Below are positions 1 to 7,501 of a DNA stretch of 64,000 nt, in pieces (the stretch's first letter is position 1; each line of letters begins with the position of its first letter). The notes beneath the pieces are model-generated. The model was given only the letters and a program-made list of their open reading frames with translations, did not search any database and had not been told where the DNA came from. This stretch comes from JBEISR01 sp044371425 (lineage in GTDB: Bacteria; Planctomycetota; Planctomycetia; Pirellulales; Pirellulaceae), in assembly GCA_044371425.1 (NCBI GenBank), contig JBILTR010000001.1:186001-250000 (forward strand), in the 5' to 3' direction. The translations under genes and the position numbers were made by a program.

Positions 1-164
1 CAAGTAAACCTCCCATCTCCAGCTGGCAGGGCCAGGTCGTCCCAGCCCGCTGATCCGCAAGGTAGCTCCTGCCGACCGCAGGCTTCTGCCCCGCGCGAAT
101 CCCTCGACTCGACCGATTCCGATCCCGAGACAAACCGTTTTTTTAAGACAGGATTTACCGAACG
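1..164. other. Left edge, upstream of the BMC hexamer gene
   Basis: No complete gene is visible here. An open + frame ends at a TGA near position 51 and could be the tail of an upstream operon gene, but 16 codons are too few to identify it. The last 30 bases carry a short AGGA-type ribosome binding site in front of the ATG at 165. The operon promoter is not visible and is probably outside the window. Confidence 0.4.
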
Positions 165-434
165 ATGCAACACGCAATTGGACTGGTGGAAACCAAGGGG
201 CTGCTGGCTTTGATTGAAGCGACCGACGCGATGGCCAAAGCGGCCAATGTCGAGATCGTCAAGCGAGTCGATATCGGTGGCGCGTATGTGACGACGATCG
301 TCAGCGGAGACGTGGGAAGCGTGCGAGCTGCTGTGGAGGCAGGGGCTGCGGCTGCTTCGCAGGTGGGGGAACTGGTCTCCAGTCACATCCTTCCCCGCCC
401 CGCAGAAGGTCTGGCTCAGGCTTTTTTCAAGTAG
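165..434 (+). CDS. BMC-H hexameric microcompartment shell protein
   Basis: This 89-residue single-domain protein forms the hexameric tiles of a bacterial microcompartment facet. It opens with the family pattern AIGLVETKG, followed by the helix ALIEATDAMAKAA and the strand-helix segment ending in AAVEAGAAAA, which covers the whole BMC domain (Pfam 00936 type). The length is typical for BMC-H (about 85-100). It is the first complete gene of a + strand operon that continues with a kinase, three BMC-P genes, an aldehyde dehydrogenase and an aldolase, so shell function is well supported by context. Only one hexamer gene is visible; related planctomycetal loci usually carry two adjacent ones, and the second may lie left of the window. 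Confidence 0.95.
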   Translation: MQHAIGLVETKGLLALIEATDAMAKAANVEIVKRVDIGGAYVTTIVSGDVGSVRAAVEAGAAAASQVGELVSSHILPRPAEGLAQAFFK

Positions 435-514
435 GCGTGCTGAGCCGGTCGTTGGAACGGCCGGCCGATTCCCCTCGATTTTTCCTCAACAGTAACGACG
501 GAGATGCGGCCACC

Positions 515-1711
515 ATGAAGGTGCTCGTTGCAAATCTCGGATCGACCAGCTTCAAGTATCGACTCTACGATATGCCCTCCGAAACCCAGCTTGCGCGGGG
601 TGGGGTGGAGCGGATCGGGGCGCCGATGAGCCGGTGTTTTGTCGAGATCGGATCGAAGCGAAGTGAGATGGAACTTCCGATCCCGCATCACGGCGAGGCG
701 GTACGGGCCTGCGTGGGCCAGCTGACCGATCCGGTGTCGGGCTGTCTGAAGGATGCTAGTGAGCTTTCGGCGATCGGTTTCAAGGCGGTCCATGGAGGGC
801 GCTTGCAAGGCGTCTTCCGCATCGACGACGAAGTGTTGGCGGCGATGGAGGAAGTCAACTCGGTCGCCCCGGCTCACAACCCGCCCTACCTAGCCGCGAT
901 GCGTCAACTGGCTCAGACAGTCCCCGAGATTCCTCTGGTCGCTGCGCTGGAGACCGATTTCCACCAGACGATTCCCGATGCCAATCGGCACTACGCCATC
1001 CCGCACCAGTGGCGGGACGCTTTGCCGATTCGCAAATGGGGATTCCACGGCGCATCCCATCGCTACATCGGATGGCGCATGGAAACAATCCTCGGCAAGA
1101 AAGATGCCAAAGTCGTCTCCTGCCATCTAGGAGGATCCAGCTCCCTGTGCGCCCTGCGGGATGGGAAGAGTCAAGCGACGACGATGGGGATGAGTCCTCA
1201 AAGCGGTCTTCCGCAGAACAATCGCGTTGGAGACTTCGACCCTTTCGCGCTGCCGCTGCTGGTGCGCCACACCGGTCTGCCCCTGGAAAAGGTGCTCGAC
1301 CAACTGGCCAATCAGGGTGGCCTGCTGGGGCTCAGCCGCGGGCTGAGCGGCGATATTCGGGATCTGGAACAGGCGGCCGCTGAAGGGAACCAGGATGCCC
1401 GGTTGGCTCTGGAGGTCTACGTTTCAGAAATCCGTCGTCACCTGGGTGGGATGGTGTTTCTGCTGGGTGGGGCCGATGCGATCGTCTTCACGGGAGGGAT
1501 TGGTGAGAACGGAGCCGGCATCCGGGAGGCGGTCTGTCGCGACCTGGAATCGATCGGGATCCGCCTGGACGCTGCCGCCAACCACAGCTCCTCCTCCGGA
1601 CGCGATGCAGAACGCCGCATCGATGATGGAAAAGGTTCGATCCAGCTTTGGATCGTGCCTACCAACGAAGAACGTATCGTCGCGCGGCAGACTGTCGAAG
1701 CCCTCACCTGA
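515..1711 (+). CDS. ackA: Acetate/propionate kinase of the BMC operon
   Basis: The enzyme (398 residues) converts acyl phosphate plus ADP to the carboxylate plus ATP, the substrate-level phosphorylation step after aldehyde oxidation in a BMC pathway. Visible family features are the N-terminal phosphate motif NLGSTSFKYRL, VHGGR near residue 100, DFHQTIP, the catalytic GFHGASHRY with His178, a GGIGENG-type loop (seen as FTGGIGENG) and the terminal NEERIVAR. An upstream in-frame start at 437 would add 26 residues; the ATG at 515 is preferred because MKVLVANLGS matches the usual N-terminus. Its place between two shell genes argues for propionate or acetate formation coupled to the compartment. 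Acetate versus propionate specificity cannot be told from motifs. Confidence 0.93.
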   Translation: MKVLVANLGSTSFKYRLYDMPSETQLARGGVERIGAPMSRCFVEIGSKRSEMELPIPHHGEAVRACVGQLTDPVSGCLKDASELSAIGFKAVHGGRLQGVFRIDDEVLAAMEEVNSVAPAHNPPYLAAMRQLAQTVPEIPLVAALETDFHQTIPDANRHYAIPHQWRDALPIRKWGFHGASHRYIGWRMETILGKKDAKVVSCHLGGSSSLCALRDGKSQATTMGMSPQSGLPQNNRVGDFDPFALPLLVRHTGLPLEKVLDQLANQGGLLGLSRGLSGDIRDLEQAAAEGNQDARLALEVYVSEIRRHLGGMVFLLGGADAIVFTGGIGENGAGIREAVCRDLESIGIRLDAAANHSSSSGRDAERRIDDGKGSIQLWIVPTNEERIVARQTVEALT

Positions 1712-1729
1712 GTCAAGGAGCCCTCTGGC

Positions 1730-2059
1730 ATGTTTGTCGCCAAAGTCACTGGAAGCCTCGTCGCCACGCAGAAGGTCGAGACGATGAAGGGGCACAAACT
1801 GTTGATTGTCGAGCCTTACCGGGTTGATCCCAAGGACGCTCGGTCGCTGACCCCCACCGGACGAAGCTTCATCGCCGTCGATACGCTTGGATCTGGTGTG
1901 GGCGACATGGTTCTGATCACCCAGGGAAGCAGTGCACGGTTTACTCCGGAAACCAGCAAGCTTCCGATCGATTGCGTCGTGATCGGGATCGTCGATACGG
2001 TCCATGTGGAGCGGGCGGAAGTCTACTCCCGTACGTCGCCCTCGGAAAGAAAATCCTGA
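1730..2059 (+). CDS. BMC-P pentameric vertex protein (EutN/CcmL type), copy 1
   Basis: A 109-residue EutN/CcmL-family protein that caps the vertices of the shell. It begins MFVAKVTGSLVATQK, then has the conserved KLLIVEPYR strand, AVDTLGSGVGDMVLITQGSSAR (the family's D-x-x-GAG-x-G-E-x-V-L segment) and ends with the strand VVIGIVDTV. It lies 18 bp after the kinase stop and 38 bp before the aldehyde dehydrogenase, consistent with one transcript. The tail after IVDTVHVE (about 15 polar residues) is longer than in the second copy. Three BMC-P genes in this operon are typical of Planctomycetes/Verrucomicrobia compartments. Confidence 0.93.
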   Translation: MFVAKVTGSLVATQKVETMKGHKLLIVEPYRVDPKDARSLTPTGRSFIAVDTLGSGVGDMVLITQGSSARFTPETSKLPIDCVVIGIVDTVHVERAEVYSRTSPSERKS

Positions 2060-2097
2060 AGTCCTTTTTCTCCCATCCAGCCCATGGTGGTTGCATT

Positions 2098-3561
2098 ATG
2101 AATATCTCAGAAGATGTCATTCGATCGGTGGTCGCTCAGGTCCTTCAGGAAGTCCGGTCCCAACCCACGCGATCGCCGGTCGGGTCGGCTCCCCCTAGCC
2201 TGCATCAATTTCAGGGGCGCCACGGAGTTTTCTCTAGCGTCGATGAAGCGGTCAGTGCAGCGCGGATCGCCTTTGAACAGTTGCGAGATCGATCGATCGA
2301 GGATCGCAAGCGGGTCATCCAAATCATCCGCCACATCGCGCAGCGCGACGCGGTGGAACTGGGCACCATGGAGATGAACGAGACGAAGATTGGGCGGCTG
2401 GAGCACAAGATCGAAAAGTTGAAAGTCCTTGCAGAACGCACTCCGGGGGTCGAGTTCCTGAGGACCGAATGCTTCAGTGGCGATCATGGTCTGGCGGTCA
2501 TCGAGCACGCGCCATTTGGCGTCATAGGAGCGATCACTCCGGTCACCCACTCGCTACCGACGATTACTGGCAATGCGGTGAGCATGATTGCTGGAGGCAA
2601 CAGCGTGGTGGTCAATCCCCATCCCAGCGGACGACTGGTGGCTGCCGAGGGGGTGCGCCGCTACAACCAGACGATCCTGAAGGAAATCGGAATCGATAAT
2701 TTGCTCTGCGTCATCGAGTCGCCGACGCTGGAGACCGCCAACCAGCTGTTTGCTCATCGCAAAGTCGCGATGATCTGCGTCACAGGCGGACCCGCCGTCG
2801 CCAAGGCCGCTCTGCTCAGCGGCAAACGCGCGGTGGTGGCCGGTCCTGGCAATCCCCCAGTGGTCGTCGACGAAACAGCCGATCTGGATCGCGCGGCCCG
2901 CTGCATCATCCAAGGTGCATCGTTCGACAACAATCTTCTCTGCATCGCTGAGAAGGAGGTGTTTGTTGTGGAGTCGGTGTTCGAAGCGATGATGGCGGCG
3001 ATGGAACGAGCCGGAGCGGTGCGTCTTTCCACTGCGGAAATCGAAAAGCTCTCCTCCAAGGCGCTCGCCCTGGTGGGCGAAGGGGACCACAAGCACTGGG
3101 CACCCACCAAAGAACTTCTCGGACAGGATGCCGCCAAGTTGGCTGCTGCAGCCGGCCGACAGGTCGATCCGAAAACCGAACTGCTGTTCGGGGAGACTCC
3201 AGAAAGCCATCCTTTTGTTTCGGTGGAGCAGATGATGCCGTTCGTCCCATTCGTCCGCTGCTCGGACGTCGATCACGCCATCCGCCTAGCCAAGCAGTAT
3301 GAGCATGGCTTCCGGCACACCAGCATCATCCACTCCAGCAACGTCCGTAACATGACGAAAATGGCGCGCGAGATGGACACCACGCTCTTTGTGAAGAATG
3401 GCCCCTGCATGGCATCGCTGGGGCTGGGAGGCGAAGGCTATCTGTCGTTCTCCATCGCCGGACCGACAGGAGAAGGGGTGACTTCCCCGCTGACTTTCAC
3501 CCGGGAGCGGCGCTGTTCGTTGATCGATGACCTCTGGGTCCTTGGAGGCAGAAACTCGTGA
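2098..3561 (+). CDS. CoA-acylating aldehyde dehydrogenase, BMC cargo (EutE/PduP type)
   Basis: This 487-residue NAD+-dependent enzyme oxidises an aldehyde (here probably lactaldehyde or propionaldehyde) to its acyl-CoA. Residues 1-20 (MNISEDVIRSVVAQVLQEVR) form an amphipathic helix followed by a Pro/Ser-rich linker, the classic N-terminal encapsulation peptide. The catalytic core shows FGVIGAITPVTHS, the nucleotide-binding ICVTGGPAVAKAA and the active-site NNLLC with Cys282. The start at 2098 is chosen because the encapsulation helix begins there; the longer reading from 1972 overlaps the preceding BMC-P gene and has no family similarity. It is the central enzyme of the compartment, whose aldehyde substrate would come from the aldolase at 5078. 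Confidence 0.95.
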   Translation: MNISEDVIRSVVAQVLQEVRSQPTRSPVGSAPPSLHQFQGRHGVFSSVDEAVSAARIAFEQLRDRSIEDRKRVIQIIRHIAQRDAVELGTMEMNETKIGRLEHKIEKLKVLAERTPGVEFLRTECFSGDHGLAVIEHAPFGVIGAITPVTHSLPTITGNAVSMIAGGNSVVVNPHPSGRLVAAEGVRRYNQTILKEIGIDNLLCVIESPTLETANQLFAHRKVAMICVTGGPAVAKAALLSGKRAVVAGPGNPPVVVDETADLDRAARCIIQGASFDNNLLCIAEKEVFVVESVFEAMMAAMERAGAVRLSTAEIEKLSSKALALVGEGDHKHWAPTKELLGQDAAKLAAAAGRQVDPKTELLFGETPESHPFVSVEQMMPFVPFVRCSDVDHAIRLAKQYEHGFRHTSIIHSSNVRNMTKMAREMDTTLFVKNGPCMASLGLGGEGYLSFSIAGPTGEGVTSPLTFTRERRCSLIDDLWVLGGRNS

Positions 3562-3601
3562 CCGGCGAACGTCGCATTCCTTCCTTCCAAGGAGCCCTTT
3601 G

Positions 3602-3865
3602 ATGCAGGTTGGCTTGGTTCTGGGGCATGCCCAAAGCACCGTAAAGCATCCATCCCTGGAGCGTCAGAAACTGCTGATTGTGCAACCGCTATTGGCGGAC
3701 GGCCGGCGCCCGGATGGGCTGCCGGTGATCGCCGTCGACAAGTTGGGGGCGGGGCCTGGAGAGCGAGTTGTGCTCACCAGCGATGGAGCGACCATTCGAG
3801 AGCAGTATGGTGTCGAAAACTCGCCAATCCGCTGGAGCACTCTGGCGTTGGCGGATCCGATTTGA
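3602..3865 (+). CDS. BMC-P pentameric vertex protein, copy 2
   Basis: A compact 87-residue EutN/CcmL-family vertex protein. It shows MQVGLVLGHAQSTVKHPS, the KLLIVQPL strand, AVDKLGAGPGERVVLTSDGA and a final strand ending in ALADPI. The ATG at 3602 follows an AAGGAG sequence by about 8 bases, so the longer reading from 3527 is rejected. It is the most canonical and shortest of the three BMC-P proteins here. It lies 40 bp downstream of the aldehyde dehydrogenase. Confidence 0.93.
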   Translation: MQVGLVLGHAQSTVKHPSLERQKLLIVQPLLADGRRPDGLPVIAVDKLGAGPGERVVLTSDGATIREQYGVENSPIRWSTLALADPI

Positions 3866-3960
3866 GTCGAGCCGTTGGAAGAAATACAAAGTCGAGCCAC
3901 CGCAAGGCGATAGGGCTCATCCTCCTGACCACTAAACGAATCCACCAAAGACCGAATCCC

Positions 3961-4662
3961 ATGGAACACCCGGATGCAGCATGGATCGAACAAGTCGTCC
4001 GCCAGGTGCTGCTGCGCCTGGCCGATCGACCTGCGTCGGTCGTGGAGGATGCGGCGGAAGGTGTGCGCTCCCACGCGACCCCATCGACCGATCGGTCGAC
4101 TTTGGTCTGCGACCTGGGAGTGGTGTCGGTGGTTTGGTTGGAGCGGCACTGGGCGGGGCAGCAACAGATTCAGTTTGGACCCAAGAGCGTGGTGACTCCT
4201 GCCGCGCGGGATTGGCTGCGAAGCAAGCAGATCGAATCGGTTCGTGATGCCGCCTCGAGACGATCGATGGGGCTAGGTGACCCAGCGGTGCTGGTGGCTG
4301 GATCGACATCGCATTGGCGACAGATCGCCGATCGCATCTGCCCGAGGCAGGCGCGACGCCTTGCCGATCAGGCAGGGGACGACGCGATGCTGCGCGAGGT
4401 TCGTTCGGAGCTGTTGCAGGGCAAGCAGAAGATCGCGATTCTCTGGCCCACTCATCCACACGCGCTCTGCTGGCAGGCGGCTCGCGATGCCCAGTTGCGT
4501 CCCGCCGTCCTCAGCGATCCGATGTCGATCGATCGACTCCTGCAGGAAGTCCCCGCCAATCTGCTGATGATCGATGGATTTGGATGGACACCCCACCAGT
4601 CCCTGCTGGCGGTTCGCAAGGCAGCGATTCGATTGGGCACGCACGCGGACACAAGGAGCTGA
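3961..4662 (+). CDS. Microcompartment-associated protein of unknown function, possible cargo
   Basis: I do not recognise an enzymatic family for this 233-residue protein. Residues 8-20 (WIEQVVRQVLLRL) form an amphipathic helix strikingly similar in spacing of hydrophobic residues to the encapsulation helix of the neighbouring aldehyde dehydrogenase, followed by a low-complexity linker (about residues 24-47). The body has alternating strands and helices and includes SVVTPAARDWLRSKQIES, which resembles the LTPAARDFL-type segment of BMC accessory proteins such as EutT or PduM; the similarity is short and may be only structural. The C-terminal half (KIAILWPTHPHALCWQAAR) looks like an alpha/beta sugar-binding fold. 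It sits between two vertex genes in the same operon, so a role in or on the compartment is likely, its activity unknown. Confidence 0.8.
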   Translation: MEHPDAAWIEQVVRQVLLRLADRPASVVEDAAEGVRSHATPSTDRSTLVCDLGVVSVVWLERHWAGQQQIQFGPKSVVTPAARDWLRSKQIESVRDAASRRSMGLGDPAVLVAGSTSHWRQIADRICPRQARRLADQAGDDAMLREVRSELLQGKQKIAILWPTHPHALCWQAARDAQLRPAVLSDPMSIDRLLQEVPANLLMIDGFGWTPHQSLLAVRKAAIRLGTHADTRS

Positions 4663-4668
4663 CAGGCG

Positions 4669-4986
4669 ATGCAAGTTTACCGCATTACCGGAACCGTGAC
4701 GCTCAGCCGCGCCCACCCGAGCTTTCAGGGAGCGCCTCTGAGAACCGCGGTCGAGCATGGGTCGCAGTTGCTAGGAAAAACTTCGGAGGCGCCCGACATG
4801 ATCGTCGTTTGGGATCCCCTGGGTGCCGATGTTGGCTCCCTGGTGGCCGTCAGCGATGGCGCCGAAGCGGCTCAGCCCTTTCGTCCGGAAATCAAGCCGG
4901 TCGATGCCTACTGCGCCGCCCTGCTCGATCAATGCTCGATCGATCCACGGGTGCTGCGATCGATCGAACGCGATGGCGCCTCATGA
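4669..4986 (+). CDS. BMC-P pentameric vertex protein, copy 3 (divergent)
   Basis: A 105-residue EutN/CcmL-family protein. It begins MQVYRITGTVTLSRAHPSF and keeps the central VVWDPLGADVGSLVAVSDGAEA block, but the usual K-L-L-I-V-x-P strand is replaced by residues around PLRTAVEHGSQLL, and the chain ends in an extra helix-like tail with two cysteines (residues about 82-105). Only six bases separate it from the upstream unknown gene. The divergence suggests a specialised vertex or a different pentamer interface. Assignment to the family is secure from the core block and gene context. Confidence 0.88.
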   Translation: MQVYRITGTVTLSRAHPSFQGAPLRTAVEHGSQLLGKTSEAPDMIVVWDPLGADVGSLVAVSDGAEAAQPFRPEIKPVDAYCAALLDQCSIDPRVLRSIERDGAS

Positions 4987-5077
4987 ACCAATGTCGGTGG
5001 TCCGCGCGGGAGCGGGAAACCGAAGGAACCTTTAGTGAATTCAGATTCGAACATCGTTTGATAGGAACCCAGCCAAC

Positions 5078-6028
5078 ATGATCTCGGCTCACAAAATCAA
5101 GCAGGACATCTGCGACATCGGTAGGCGGATTTATGACAAGGGATTCGCCGCCGCCAACGATGGAAACATCACGGTGCGCATCAGCGACAATGAAGTGCTC
5201 TGCACCCCCACCATGCACAGCAAAGGCTTCTTGAAGCCCGACGATATCTCCACCATCGACATGACCGGCAAGCAGATCGCTGGGCGCAAGAAGCGATCCA
5301 GCGAGGCGCTGCTGCACCTGGAAATCTATCGGCAGCGGCTGGACATCAAGAGCGTCGTGCATTGCCACCCACCCCATGCCACGGCCTTCGCGGTGGCTCG
5401 CGAACCAATCCCGCAGTGTGTGCTGCCGGAGGTGGAGGTGTTTCTGGGCGACGTTCCGATCACCAAGTACGAGACCCCCGGCGGCCAGGCGTTCGCCGAT
5501 ACCATCCTTCCGTTCGTCCAGAAGACCAACGTCATCATCCTCGCCAACCACGGAACCGTCAGCTTCGGCGAGGATGTCGAGCGAGCCTATTGGTGGACGG
5601 AAATCCTCGATGCCTACTGCCGCATCCTGATGCTGGCAAGACAGCTTGGGAATGTCAGTTACTTCAACGAAACGAAGGAAAGGGAGCTGCTGGACCTGAA
5701 GGCCAAGTGGGGTTTCAGCGACCCGCGGAATACGGCGGAGTACCAGAACTGCGATATCTGCGCCAACGACATTTTCCGCGCCAGTTGGAAAGATGCTGGC
5801 GTCGAGCGACGCGCGTTTCCGGCTCCCCCTGCCATGGGCAAAAATGCTGCGATGCCGAAAGCTGCCGAACCACCGGCATCGGGTGCCAGTGCCGAGCAGC
5901 GGGTTGAGGCAGCGGTGATGGCTGCCGCCCCGGTGCTCAAGGCCGCCGCCAGCGGCGCCAGCATCGATCAGGATCGGCTAATTCAAATGATCACCGAGGA
6001 AGTGATCAAGCAGTTGCAGAACAAGTAA
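5078..6028 (+). CDS. Class II sugar-phosphate aldolase with C-terminal encapsulation peptide
   Basis: This 316-residue zinc aldolase of the fuculose/rhamnulose-1-phosphate family probably cleaves a deoxyketose phosphate to dihydroxyacetone phosphate and lactaldehyde. Zinc ligands are seen as His95 and His97 (HCHPPH) and His158 (NHGTVSF); Glu76 is the probable catalytic acid. The catalytic domain ends near residue 240. It is followed by an Ala/Pro-rich linker and a terminal amphipathic helix, DQDRLIQMITEEVIKQLQNK, typical of cargo targeting. This places the enzyme inside the shell and makes the aldehyde dehydrogenase its downstream partner. Fuculose versus rhamnulose phosphate preference cannot be read from the sequence. 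Confidence 0.93.
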   Translation: MISAHKIKQDICDIGRRIYDKGFAAANDGNITVRISDNEVLCTPTMHSKGFLKPDDISTIDMTGKQIAGRKKRSSEALLHLEIYRQRLDIKSVVHCHPPHATAFAVAREPIPQCVLPEVEVFLGDVPITKYETPGGQAFADTILPFVQKTNVIILANHGTVSFGEDVERAYWWTEILDAYCRILMLARQLGNVSYFNETKERELLDLKAKWGFSDPRNTAEYQNCDICANDIFRASWKDAGVERRAFPAPPAMGKNAAMPKAAEPPASGASAEQRVEAAVMAAAPVLKAAASGASIDQDRLIQMITEEVIKQLQNK

Positions 6029-6104
6029 GAGAGACTCGCGAGCAACAAACCGTCGGGTCAAAAGGACAATTTCAGAATTCACTGTTTCGGTAGAGGGTAG
6101 CTCC

Positions 6105-7049
6105 ATGAAGGTCAGCATCATCGGTGGCGGAGGATTGGTCGGTTCCTGTGCGGCGTACGCGCTGCAGTGTGGTGGTGTGGTCAAGGAAATCCATCTGCTG
6201 GATGTCAACGCCGACTTGGCCGCCGGTCATGCGCTCGACCTCATGCACGGGTCTCCCAGCGTCGCCGATCAGAAGATTCGTTCAGGTAGCTACGAATTGA
6301 TTCCGCAAAGCGATTTGATCTGCATCACCGCCGGGCTGCGTCGCAAGCCGGATGAGTCGCGGCTGGATCTGATCAACCGGAATACCGATCTGTTCGTCTC
6401 CATCCTCGATCAGGTGCGCGCTGCCGGGCCTCGCAAGGATGCCATCGTCCTGGTGGTTTCCAACCCGGTTGATGTCCTGACGTCAGTCGCCGCACTGCGG
6501 CTTGGTCTGCCCGCAACCCAGGTTTTGGGACTGGGGACCCAGTTGGATACCATCCGATTCTGCTCGCTCATCAGTGACCATTTGGGAGCAGCCCCCACCC
6601 AGGTCAAGGCGATGATTCTTGGAGAGCATGGCGACAGCATGGTGCCGATCTGGTCGTCGGCTACGGTGGGAAGCCTTCCCCTGGAACGCTACCCCGGTTG
6701 GGATTCGTCCACCGCCAGCGCGATTTTTCAAAGAACCAAGACCAGTGGCGCCGAGTGCATCGCAAAGAAGGGGGGCGCCGGATTCGCTGTCGGGATCGCC
6801 ATCCGCGATGTCATCCATGCCGTGGCGCTCGACCAGCAACGCATTCTTCCGGTCAGCACCGTCCAGGATGGTCAGTGCTATGGGATCCGCAAAGTAGCCT
6901 TGTCGGTGCCGACCATCGTCGGCCGCTCCGGCGCCCAGGCTCGTGTCGAAATCGACCTTTGGCCAAAGGAAATCCAGGGGCTGCGAGCCAGTGCGGCGGC
7001 ATTGGAGCCGACGCTGGATAAGGTCCTTGAGCGCATTGGAAGCAAGTGA
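6105..7049 (+). CDS. Lactate/malate dehydrogenase family enzyme of the BMC operon
   Basis: A 314-residue NAD-dependent 2-hydroxyacid dehydrogenase. It has the dinucleotide loop GGGGLVGS (residues 7-14), an acidic residue after the second strand (LLDVNAD), the mobile loop RRKPDESR (residues 79-86) and the catalytic GEHGDS with His175. The residue that discriminates substrates in this family (position 102 in lactate dehydrogenase numbering) is Arg80, which is malate dehydrogenase-like, while the following Glu is lactate dehydrogenase-like. In related compartments this gene is thought to recycle NADH or handle lactaldehyde/lactate. No encapsulation helix is evident. It is 76 bp after the aldolase and appears to end the operon. 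Confidence 0.88.
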   Translation: MKVSIIGGGGLVGSCAAYALQCGGVVKEIHLLDVNADLAAGHALDLMHGSPSVADQKIRSGSYELIPQSDLICITAGLRRKPDESRLDLINRNTDLFVSILDQVRAAGPRKDAIVLVVSNPVDVLTSVAALRLGLPATQVLGLGTQLDTIRFCSLISDHLGAAPTQVKAMILGEHGDSMVPIWSSATVGSLPLERYPGWDSSTASAIFQRTKTSGAECIAKKGGAGFAVGIAIRDVIHAVALDQQRILPVSTVQDGQCYGIRKVALSVPTIVGRSGAQARVEIDLWPKEIQGLRASAAALEPTLDKVLERIGSK

Positions 7050-7501
7050 ATCGACTGGATCGCTAACGATGGTTCCGTCCTCGCATGGAAGAGCGGATGA
7101 CAACATCTGTCGAGGATTTGATGAAATGAAAATCATCAGTTACCTAGTCCGATCCTACGATCCGGCATCTGAGAGTTCGCTTGCAGGAATGGAGTAAGTC
7201 CACCTAGTTTTCTTGTCATGCGATCTCTGGGATCGCATGACAAGCAGCATGTCCCCCTGCGAAGGTTGGCCCGAATTTAGGGGCATCCTATTTCCTATTC
7301 TTTGAGCCCTGGCAGAAACTGGAATCAAAGCTCAGAATGTCGACCGAACAGGTCGGTAAGGGCGCTTCATCCGAGAGCGATGATCAGGATCGCTTGCCTG
7401 TCTTGTTCGCGCCGTGCCTCCATTGCTGGAGCGGCGTGGGCGACCCAAAGAGGTCGCGTCCATCGGATCGATGATGCATCCAGGTAAAGACAGGCATACC
7501 C
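7050..7501. other. Intergenic region after the BMC operon
   Basis: There is no convincing gene in this 452-bp gap. A 23-codon + strand frame (7126-7197, starting MKIISYL) has no good ribosome binding site and is not called. The only clear structure is the perfect hairpin at 7212-7244, listed separately. I see no recognisable promoter for the SGNH gene at 7502. Confidence 0.6.
7212..7244 (+). terminator. Perfect 14-bp hairpin downstream of the BMC operon
   Basis: Arms 7212-7225 and 7231-7244 are exact reverse complements, with a 5-base loop TCTGG. It lies about 165 bp after the last operon stop. There is no U-tract on either strand, so it is not a textbook intrinsic terminator; it may be a transcript-end stabiliser, a processing site or an operator-like palindrome. 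Confidence 0.45.

Noticed and set aside
7126..7197. 23-codon frame after the BMC operon
   Set aside because: Weak start context and no conserved features; too short to support.
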